This document shows positions 51,410 through 58,099 of a stretch of 64,000 nucleotides of DNA, piece after piece. How positions within the stretch are numbered: the stretch's first letter is position 1; the number at the start of each line of letters is the position of its first letter. A model generated the notes under the pieces. The model was not told where the DNA came from. It saw only the letters and a list, made by a program, of their open reading frames with translations, and made no database searches. A program made the translations under genes and the position numbers. Source of the DNA: Mycolicibacterium peregrinum (GTDB lineage Bacteria > Actinomycetota > Actinomycetes > Mycobacteriales > Mycobacteriaceae); assembly GCF_002102345.1 (NCBI RefSeq), contig NZ_LQPP01000072.1:1-64000 (forward strand), given 5' to 3'.

Positions 51410-52528
51410 GTGCTCACCCCTTTTGATGACTACCCCATTCACGCTTCGGCCGACCCGGTCGCCACACCGGTCAGCGCCGACCCCAACCACTACGACCGCT
51501 ACTGGTTCAACGGTCATCAGCGTGACGGCGAGTTCTACTTCGGCGCGGCGATGGGCCACTACCCGGTTCGCGGGATCATCGACGCGGCCTTCAGCCTGGT
51601 CAAGGACGGGGTGGAACATTCGGTCTTCGCCTCGGGGGCCATGCCTCTGGACCGATCGGCGACCATCGGGCCGTTCCGTATCGAGGTCGTCGAACCACTG
51701 CGCACCATCCGCTACCTCGTCGATTCCAACGATCACGGCATTTCCTGCGACCTGACCTTCCGCGCCACCACCGTCGCCATCGAGGAACCTCGCCAACAGC
51801 GTCGTACCGCCGAAGGCATCCTGCTGACCGACCACACCCGTCTCACCCAGTGGGGATCTTGGGACGGAACGATCTGTGTCGACGGCGAGGACCTGAAGGT
51901 CGAGGCCGGTGCCGTACCCGGAACCCGCGACCGGTCCTGGGGAGTTCGGCCCATCGGCGAGCAGGTACCCACGCTCCGTCAGCCGATGCCATTTCAGGTG
52001 TTCTGGCTCTGGGCGCCTTTGCATTTCGGCGATCGGTTCACGCACTACGCCTTCCACGAGCACGAGGATGGGCGCCGTTGGCTGGAGACGGCGCAGATTC
52101 TGGATCCGATTCCGGCGGGCGCCTCGCCGTGCAGCCGGGTGGGTGTGCGTGAGTGCTACGACATCGGCTACGAACTCGAGTGGGAGCCGGGGCGGCGGGA
52201 GATCCGGCGCGCCCACCTGTGGTTCACCGATCCCGTCGACGGTGAAACCCACATCGAAGTGGAGAAGCTCTTCACCTTCCGGATGCGCGGGATCGGCTAC
52301 TGGCATCCGCATTGGGGGCATGGATCCAACCATGGGCAGTTCGAGATCGACAGGGAGTCCATCGATCTCGATGCCTTCGAGCCGACCGACTTCGCCTCGA
52401 TTCACCTGCAGAACGTCGTCAAGGCCACCATGGGTGGGCGCACCGGGATCGGTGTCGTCGAGCAGATCGCGATCGGACCGCACGAACCCTCAGGGCTGAA
52501 GGGATTTCTCGACGGCTACCAACCCTGA
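51410..52528 (+). CDS. Conserved hypothetical protein
   Basis: A 372-residue, tryptophan- and histidine-rich, beta-strand-rich protein without signal peptide or membrane segment. Repeated motifs such as FYFGAAMGHYP, GTRDRSWGVRP and GYWHPHWGHGSNHG suggest a two-domain beta-barrel like those in CrtC/lipocalin-type proteins, but I cannot assign a function. GTG at 51410 is 4 nt after the MDR stop, so both likely act on the same hydrophobic substrate. Confidence 0.7.
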   Translation: MLTPFDDYPIHASADPVATPVSADPNHYDRYWFNGHQRDGEFYFGAAMGHYPVRGIIDAAFSLVKDGVEHSVFASGAMPLDRSATIGPFRIEVVEPLRTIRYLVDSNDHGISCDLTFRATTVAIEEPRQQRRTAEGILLTDHTRLTQWGSWDGTICVDGEDLKVEAGAVPGTRDRSWGVRPIGEQVPTLRQPMPFQVFWLWAPLHFGDRFTHYAFHEHEDGRRWLETAQILDPIPAGASPCSRVGVRECYDIGYELEWEPGRREIRRAHLWFTDPVDGETHIEVEKLFTFRMRGIGYWHPHWGHGSNHGQFEIDRESIDLDAFEPTDFASIHLQNVVKATMGGRTGIGVVEQIAIGPHEPSGLKGFLDGYQP

Positions 52529-52845
52529 GACTGCTGCGCGTCGGCCAACAGTTTCATGACGCGCAAGGTCTTCGGTTCGTCGGCATCGTCCAGAGAGAGC
52601 CCGCGCGACATCACTTCATCGGTCAGTGCCTGTTGCCGTCCAAGAGCCTGGTGGACATCCGTAACGCGGATTGAGAGCTCCAGAAAATCTGCTCCGGCGA
52701 CCGTCCATCGTTCCGCCGAAACATGGTCAACTACACCGATCGTCGCATTCTTCCACTGGATGGCCGAGATGTCTTGACACACCGCAGGCCCACGTCCGAG
52801 CGCCGGGACCGATACCAAAACGCAACCTACGCAATGAATTACCAC
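52516..52845 (-). CDS. Small ORF resembling a CYTH-domain C terminus
   Basis: A 109-residue frame whose second half (FLELSIRV...SLDDADEPKTLRVMKLLADA) resembles the end of CYTH/class IV cyclase proteins, while its first 40 residues do not fit a complete domain. It overlaps the convergent gene by 13 nt. No clear ribosome-binding site. Possibly a decayed gene or a short true protein. Confidence 0.35.
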   Translation of the reverse strand: MVIHCVGCVLVSVPALGRGPAVCQDISAIQWKNATIGVVDHVSAERWTVAGADFLELSIRVTDVHQALGRQQALTDEVMSRGLSLDDADEPKTLRVMKLLADAQQSQGW

Positions 52846-52886
52846 TGTGGAATTTGATAACGGATGGGGCTGATGTGGCTATCGTG

Positions 52887-52920
52887 ACCTATAGTACGTA
52901 CGTACGTAGTTACTACATAG
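52887..52920. promoter_or_regulatory. BlaI-type operator A (NlpC/P60 promoter)
   Basis: A TATAGT -10-like sequence at about 52890 runs into GTACGTAC and GTACGTAG (52902-52909), then TACTACATAG (52911-52920). The same 10-mer and 8-mer recur at the blaI promoter. Lies 58 nt upstream of the endopeptidase start. Confidence 0.65.
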
Positions 52921-52977
52921 TTCCCGTGAATGCGGAGGCTGTCTCCGCCACGGCTATCGCAAGGCGGAGGGGGATGC

Positions 52978-53715
52978 GTGACCATGCCTTCCATGCCCCA
53001 CGGGCGTCCCCTCTGCTGGGATCGTCGAACACTCCTGCGTACAGGGATCCTCGCCGCGGCAGCGTTGGCAGCCATGGGTACTCCCCTCGCCCACGCGGAA
53101 CCCAACGCCGGCCAGTGGGATCCCACCCTGCCCAACCTGCTCAGTGCGGGAGCGCCGGGCGATCCTGTGGCCATCGCCAATGCATCGTTGCAGGCGAGCG
53201 CTTTTGCCGCGCAGACGACGTTCGACATGGGCCGAAAGTTCCTCGGCAGCCTGGGGCTCGCCCCCGCGGACACCGGCGCGGCCCCCGTCGTCCGCGGCAA
53301 CCGCGTGTATGGCAGGCAGGCAGTCGAGTACGTGATCGGGCGGGCCGGCACCCAACTCGGAGTGCCGTATTCGTGGGGTGGTGGCAGTCTGACCGGACCC
53401 AGTCGCGGAGTGGATTCCGGTGCCGGCACCGTCGGCTTCGACTGCTCCGGGCTCACCCGTTACGCGTTCGCCGGCGTGGGTGTCCTGCTCCCCCGCTATT
53501 CGGGCGATCAGTACACAGCGGGGCGCCACCTGCCGCCGTCACAGGCCAAGCGCGGAGATCTGCTGTTCTGGGGGCCTGGTGGCGGTCAGCACGAAGCGCT
53601 GTATCTCGGCGGCGGCCAGATGCTTGAGGCGCAGCAGACCGGCGTTCCGATCAAGATCTCACCGGTCCGCACCTCCGGGATGACGCCGTACGTCACTCGC
53701 ATCATCGAGTATTGA
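52978..53715 (+). CDS. NlpC/P60 peptidoglycan endopeptidase (RipD-like)
   Basis: A 245-residue exported cell-wall hydrolase. A Tat-like signal (WDRRTLLRTGILAAAALAAMG...AHAEP) precedes an NlpC/P60 domain (about residues 120-245). Catalytic Cys is in GFDCSGLTRYAF and His in GGQHEALYLGG, so unlike M. tuberculosis RipD (Ala at the Cys position) this one should be active. GTG at 52978 has GGAGG 7 nt upstream; ATG at 52984 is an alternative. Operator A lies in its promoter. Confidence 0.85.
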   Translation: MTMPSMPHGRPLCWDRRTLLRTGILAAAALAAMGTPLAHAEPNAGQWDPTLPNLLSAGAPGDPVAIANASLQASAFAAQTTFDMGRKFLGSLGLAPADTGAAPVVRGNRVYGRQAVEYVIGRAGTQLGVPYSWGGGSLTGPSRGVDSGAGTVGFDCSGLTRYAFAGVGVLLPRYSGDQYTAGRHLPPSQAKRGDLLFWGPGGGQHEALYLGGGQMLEAQQTGVPIKISPVRTSGMTPYVTRIIEY

Positions 53716-53717
53716 CC

Positions 53718-54656
53718 TCAGCGACAGAGCAGGCCCGATGCCCCCAACACGAACGTCGCGACCGGAACCAGGGCGATCACCGCCATCGCCCCGAAGAGAC
53801 CAGCCCCGGCCCCGACCCGGATCCACGGCGCCGGCGGAACGGCAAGGCGCTCAGCCCGGTTCAGCAAGGCCACGTCGGCGGCGCCGAGGGCCTGGGCCGG
53901 CGTGGCTCCGGCGAGTGCCATCAGCCCGGACAGAAGCGTGTGCTGCCCATGGCGGCGGGCCGCGACGTCGTCGGCGCACATTTCCAGGAGCCGACCGACA
54001 TCGGCGGCGCCCCGGGTCATCAGCCGTACCCGTGGAAAGACCATCGCCAGCCCACGCAATGCGGTCACGATCTTCGGATGACGTCCGTCGAGATGCGCCC
54101 GCTCATGGGCCAGTACGGCCCTCAGCTCGTCCTTGTCCAGTGCGGCGATCGCCCCGGTGGTCACCACGATCGCCGGCGGCTCCCCCGCCACGCAGTACGC
54201 GGTGCGCTCACCGGTGTCGACGATGAAGACGTCGCGCTGATCGGTCGGGCGTCCCACCAGACGCACCGCCTGGGCGTGACCGTGGGCATGAGAGCGCAGC
54301 CGCCGGATGGTGTGCAGGGCTTTGGTCCCGACCCGGACCAGCGCCGCGACCAGCGCGACTGCCCCGACCATCACCGCTGCTTGCGCCACGATGCCTGCGC
54401 GCCCGGCCGCGATGTCGCAGAGGAACTCCACACATGACGCCAGTAATGACGTGCGCCGGCCGCCGTGGAAGACCACGTCGAGGATGACCAACACCGGAAT
54501 GACGATCCAGGTGGCCAGGACGCTGACGACGGCCGTCAACCATGCCGCCACACCAAATCTCGGGGCGGACCCGCCGCGGGTGAGGGCGCCGAGCAGCGTC
54601 GGCGCCAGCACCATCATGGCCACGCTGTAGACCAGCAGGCCCGCGGCGACGTTCAC
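53718..54656 (-). CDS. blaR: M56-family metalloprotease, BlaR1-like
   Basis: A 312-residue membrane protease with four hydrophobic segments and the zinc motif HERAH in VLAHERAHLDGRHP, downstream of a cytoplasmic loop. It resembles Rv1845c, the partner of mycobacterial BlaI. It lacks the C-terminal penicillin sensor of staphylococcal BlaR1, so the stimulus is unknown. It overlaps blaI by 4 nt. It would cleave BlaI and relieve repression. Confidence 0.87.
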   Translation of the reverse strand: MNVAAGLLVYSVAMMVLAPTLLGALTRGGSAPRFGVAAWLTAVVSVLATWIVIPVLVILDVVFHGGRRTSLLASCVEFLCDIAAGRAGIVAQAAVMVGAVALVAALVRVGTKALHTIRRLRSHAHGHAQAVRLVGRPTDQRDVFIVDTGERTAYCVAGEPPAIVVTTGAIAALDKDELRAVLAHERAHLDGRHPKIVTALRGLAMVFPRVRLMTRGAADVGRLLEMCADDVAARRHGQHTLLSGLMALAGATPAQALGAADVALLNRAERLAVPPAPWIRVGAGAGLFGAMAVIALVPVATFVLGASGLLCR

Positions 54657-55042
54657 CGCTTTTTCGTCCTTGTCGACCGTCTGGCCAACGTGCGTAGCGC
54701 GGCGCGCAGTCGATCGGAATCCTGCGGGTCGATCTGCTCGATGAAGTAGCTGAGCACCAGATCGGAACGGCCGCCACCGTCGAGCGCCTCGCGCATCAAC
54801 TGAGCGGTGTGCTGCTCGCGGTTCAACCTCGGCCAGTACCGATAGGCCCGGCCGTCGCGGTCGCGTTCTAGCCAGCCCTTCGTGTGCAGATTGTCCATCG
54901 TCGACATGACGGTGGTGTACGCGATTCGACGCTCTTCGACGAGCTCATCGAATACCTCGCGCACAGTGACCGCCGCGGGACCGCGATTCCAGATGCGGTC
55001 CATGATGTCGGCTTCGAGTTCGCCGAATCCTCGTACGCGCAC
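54653..55042 (-). CDS. blaI: BlaI/MecI-type repressor
   Basis: A 129-residue winged-helix repressor of the BlaI/MecI/CopY family: GFGELEADIMDRIWNRG start, VREVFDELVEERRIAYTTVMSTMDNLHTKGWLERDRDGRAYRYWP recognition region, and a C-terminal dimer helix. The start is set at GTG 55042, where GGAGGG lies 6 nt upstream; longer in-frame versions would cover the operator at 55120. It is coupled to the M56 protease and probably represses its own operon and the genes carrying the same site. Confidence 0.9.
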   Translation of the reverse strand: MRVRGFGELEADIMDRIWNRGPAAVTVREVFDELVEERRIAYTTVMSTMDNLHTKGWLERDRDGRAYRYWPRLNREQHTAQLMREALDGGGRSDLVLSYFIEQIDPQDSDRLRAALRTLARRSTRTKKR

Positions 55043-55119
55043 AGCATCCCTCCAAGATCGGTGATGGGAGCGTACCCCGCGCCAGGGCGCCGCAGCGGTC
55101 TCGACGCGGTGGCGGTATC

Positions 55120-55154
55120 TACTACATAGGCCAGTACGTAGTACTGGCCTATGT
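55120..55154. promoter_or_regulatory. BlaI-type operator B with perfect inverted repeat
   Basis: TACTACATAG (55120-55129) overlaps a perfect dyad with 14-bp arms (55124-55137 and 55141-55154) around a GTA spacer, containing GTACGTAG. It lies upstream of blaI and directly after the multicopper oxidase stop, so it may also act as a hairpin terminator. Confidence 0.75.
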
Positions 55155-56687
55155 TCAGCCGGTGTAGTCGACACGGGTCATCATCCCCGCGTCCTGGTGG
55201 TATGTGTTGTGGCAGTGGAGCATCCATGCGCCGGGATTGTCAGCGGCAAACACCACGCGTATCCGCTGCATCGGCAACACGATCAGGGTGTCCTTCCGGG
55301 CGCCGGGCCGACCGTCGTCACCCACCACCTGAAAGGTGTGGCCGTGCAGATGCATCGGATGCCACATCATCGACGAGTTTCGGAATGTCATTGCCACCCG
55401 TTGCCCTTCGCGCACGGTCAGCGGCTGCGCTTCGGCGAAGGTGCGGCCGTTGATGGTCCACGTGTAGGTCGCCATTGAGCCGCCCAGCTCGACGGGCAGC
55501 TCGACATCTACCGGCTTGGAGTCGAAGGTGGCCTCCGGAGTTGCGGTGAACACGTTGACCGTGCCGAGCCGTCCCCGCAACTCCGGCGGCGCGTAGTCCG
55601 GCGGCGGGGTCGAGCCATCGGCGGTGATCAGCAAGGCCCGCGTGGACGCATTCTTCCCCTCGGCAGCCGCTACGAGGGGAAACACCCCGTCCCCTGCGGT
55701 GACCACCACGTCGTAGCGCTCGCCCATTCCCAACAGAAGCGCATCCACCTCGGTGGGAATGACAGGGAAGCCGTCGGTGTGGGTGACGGTCATGGGGTGC
55801 CCGGCCAATGCGACCCGGAACGCCGTATCGGAACCGGCGTTGATCAACCGGATTCGAACCCGTTGGCCGGTACGCACCCGGAAGCTGGTGGGATTCTGGG
55901 CGTTTCGACCGTTGGCGACGTACATCGGATAGTCGACGTCGCCGGCATCACCCCCGAGGGGTGAATTTCCGCGACCGGCTGCCGGCCCCATCATGTCGTG
56001 GCCGCTCATGCCCGGCAAGCCACCCATGCCCGGCATGTTGTGTCTCCCGCTCGACGGCATGCGCAAGCGGTCGTAGATCTGGGCAGGGCTTTCGCCGACG
56101 CCCTCGGTCCAATCGTCGAGCATCACCACCCACTCGGCGTCGTATCGGCCCGGGTCATCGGGGTCATCGATGATCACCGGGAAGTACAGTCCGGTGTCGG
56201 CGTCGAGTCCGGTATGCGGGTGTGCCCAGTAGGTTCCGGGATGCGGCGCCGAGAACCGGTAGGTGAAATCACCCCCGTCGGGGATATCCGGGGTGGCTGG
56301 TGCCGCCCCGTCCATGTCGTTGCGGAGCGCCAGGCCGTGCCAATGCGCCGAGGTGGGTCGGCCGAGTCTGTTCCGCACCGTGACCTCCAGCCCATCGCCG
56401 ACCGATGCCCGCAACAGCGGCCCGGGCACCATGTCGTTGTAGGCGATGGTCTCGGCGATCCGACCACCGAGATCGACTTGCGTGCGCTGTGCAGTCAAAG
56501 TGGTCGAAACGGTGCGGCCACTGTGCGGGCGGCGAGCCTCGGCGGCGATGGCATCCCGGGAAGTCGCGGAGGTCGAGGTGGCGACGGCGTCACGCTGATA
56601 CGCCGCCATGGCCGCCGCACTCAAGGCGGCCGTGGCCATCAGGAATCCCCGGCGGTTTAGACGCGGCAGGCTGGTGGTGTCGGGCAT
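55155..56687 (-). CDS. Multicopper oxidase (MmcO-like), Tat-exported
   Basis: A 510-residue multicopper oxidase. The Tat signal (LNRRGFLMATAALSAAAM) is followed by three cupredoxin domains. Copper ligands: SAHWHG, YWAHPHTG, WHPMHLHGH and the type-1 motif HCHNTYHQDAGM. A Met-rich loop (NMPGMGGLPGMSGHDMMG) suggests cuprous oxidase activity and copper tolerance, as for MmcO (Rv0846c). ATG at 56687 places the signal peptide correctly. Here it sits in a BlaI-type regulatory context. Confidence 0.9.
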   Translation of the reverse strand: MPDTTSLPRLNRRGFLMATAALSAAAMAAYQRDAVATSTSATSRDAIAAEARRPHSGRTVSTTLTAQRTQVDLGGRIAETIAYNDMVPGPLLRASVGDGLEVTVRNRLGRPTSAHWHGLALRNDMDGAAPATPDIPDGGDFTYRFSAPHPGTYWAHPHTGLDADTGLYFPVIIDDPDDPGRYDAEWVVMLDDWTEGVGESPAQIYDRLRMPSSGRHNMPGMGGLPGMSGHDMMGPAAGRGNSPLGGDAGDVDYPMYVANGRNAQNPTSFRVRTGQRVRIRLINAGSDTAFRVALAGHPMTVTHTDGFPVIPTEVDALLLGMGERYDVVVTAGDGVFPLVAAAEGKNASTRALLITADGSTPPPDYAPPELRGRLGTVNVFTATPEATFDSKPVDVELPVELGGSMATYTWTINGRTFAEAQPLTVREGQRVAMTFRNSSMMWHPMHLHGHTFQVVGDDGRPGARKDTLIVLPMQRIRVVFAADNPGAWMLHCHNTYHQDAGMMTRVDYTG

Positions 56688-56848
56688 GGTCGGGCTCCAG
56701 TGGTCTGACGTGACAGGTGCGTGAGTGCTTTGCCTCCACCTGACCACCGGAGAACCGTGAATCGGTATGGGTTGTATGAAGGTTTGTTGAAGAACTGCGC
56801 CTCAGCGGTGACAACACCAGGTCGTCGTAGGAACCGAAACTCATATCG

Positions 56849-56907
56849 AACGCAAAGCGTTACGCCCGTTACTACGTGTTTATTCCGTATGTGATGCCTA
56901 CGTACGG
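56849..56907. promoter_or_regulatory. BlaI-type operator C (oxidase promoter)
   Basis: Contains TACTACGTG (56870-56878), an imperfect 23-bp dyad with CCGTA (56885-56889) and TACGG (56903-56907) ends, and CTACGTAC (reverse GTACGTAG, 56898-56905). A further repeat AACGC-aaa-GCGTT is at 56849-56861. The 445-nt stretch 56688-57132 contains operators C and D and otherwise no gene. Confidence 0.6.
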
Positions 56908-57037
56908 GATGATCACGCAGGTCAACGCTGTGATCGGTGCGCACTACGCATTACGGCATCTTCACAAAAGTGATGGAAAACAACCACTTTCGACGGGTGC
57001 GCGCGCTGACGATCAGCCGCTCGCTCGTTGCCACGAT

Positions 57038-57063
57038 CTACTATCCCCGTACGTAGCTAGTAG
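57038..57063. promoter_or_regulatory. BlaI-type operator D (L,D-transpeptidase promoter)
   Basis: CTACTA (57038-57043) and TAGTAG (57058-57063) form the ends of a dyad enclosing CGTACGTAG (GTACGTAG at 57049-57056). It lies 70 nt upstream of the transpeptidase start. Confidence 0.65.
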
Positions 57064-57132
57064 ACTGGTCGCGCAACCATGAATCCGCCCGGGCGGACGT
57101 GGTCATCAAGGACACCTGTCGATGGAGGCCTC

Positions 57133-58062
57133 GTGCAGCACCGCACCAGTTACCTGTGGATCACCGCGATCGCGGCGACCGTCATGGTCACGGCATCGAG
57201 CGTGACCGGCACTTCCGCACTGGCGGAGCCGGCGGGACCCCCACCACCCGTCGAGCCGGCGCCCCACCTCGCGCCCCAGATGCCGTGGCCCACCCCCTTC
57301 GGCGCGGCCGCTACTGTCGGCACCCCGGCCGGGCAGAACCCGTTGCCTTTCACCGGCGAACCGCCTTTCTTACCACCCGCATTCAATCCGGCCAACGGTG
57401 CCACGGTCGGTGTCGCCAAGCCGATCTACATCACGTTCCAGCGGCCGATCGCAGACCGACAGATGGCCGAGGATGCCATCCACATCTCGTCCAACCCTCC
57501 GGTGCCCGGCAAGTTCTACTGGATGAGCAATACTCAGGTCCGTTGGCGTCCCATCGATTTCTGGCCGGCCGGGACCGTGGTCAACATCGATGCCGCCGGC
57601 ACGAAATCGAGTTTCCGCGTGGGCGATTCACTGGTAGCCACCATCGACGACAACACCCATCAGATGCAGATCCACCGTAATGGCGTGCTGGAGAAGACCT
57701 TCCCGGTGTCCCTGGGCAAGCCTGGCTACGAAACCCCCAACGGCACCTACTACGTGCTCGAGAAGTTCTCCGACATCATCATGGACTCATCAACCTACGG
57801 GGTCCCGGTGAATTCGGCCGAGGGTTACAAGCTCAAGGTCCAAAATGCTGTCCGCCTCAGCAACACCGGGATCTTCGCGCACAGCGCGCCCTGGTCAGTT
57901 GCCGATCAAGGCAAGCGCAATGTCAGCCACGGCTGCCCCAATCTCAGCCCTGCCAACGCTCAGTGGTTCTTCGACCACTTCGGCAGCGGCGACCCTGTCG
58001 TCGTCAAGAACTCCGTCGGCCTCTACAACCAGCCGGACGGAGCCCAGGACTGGCAGATCTGA
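57133..58062 (+). CDS. L,D-transpeptidase (YkuD domain)
   Basis: A 309-residue exported enzyme making 3-3 peptidoglycan cross-links. A signal peptide (SYLWITAIAATVMVTASS) is followed by a proline-rich linker, an Ig-like (BIG_10/LdtMt2-type) domain about 85-180, and the YkuD domain with HSAPWSV and SHGCPNLSP, holding the catalytic Cys. The start GTG 57133 is favoured by GGAGG just upstream; ATG at 57079 has no Shine-Dalgarno and overlaps little else. Operator D suggests control by BlaI. Confidence 0.9.
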   Translation: MQHRTSYLWITAIAATVMVTASSVTGTSALAEPAGPPPPVEPAPHLAPQMPWPTPFGAAATVGTPAGQNPLPFTGEPPFLPPAFNPANGATVGVAKPIYITFQRPIADRQMAEDAIHISSNPPVPGKFYWMSNTQVRWRPIDFWPAGTVVNIDAAGTKSSFRVGDSLVATIDDNTHQMQIHRNGVLEKTFPVSLGKPGYETPNGTYYVLEKFSDIIMDSSTYGVPVNSAEGYKLKVQNAVRLSNTGIFAHSAPWSVADQGKRNVSHGCPNLSPANAQWFFDHFGSGDPVVVKNSVGLYNQPDGAQDWQI

Positions 58063-58099
58063 CGCGGGTTCCGATATCGAAGTGCTGCTGGCACACCGG

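Noticed and set aside
52671..53627. 318-codon plus-strand frame overlapping the NlpC/P60 gene
   Set aside because: Different frame from the endopeptidase, with no domain and no ribosome-binding site; it also crosses operator A.
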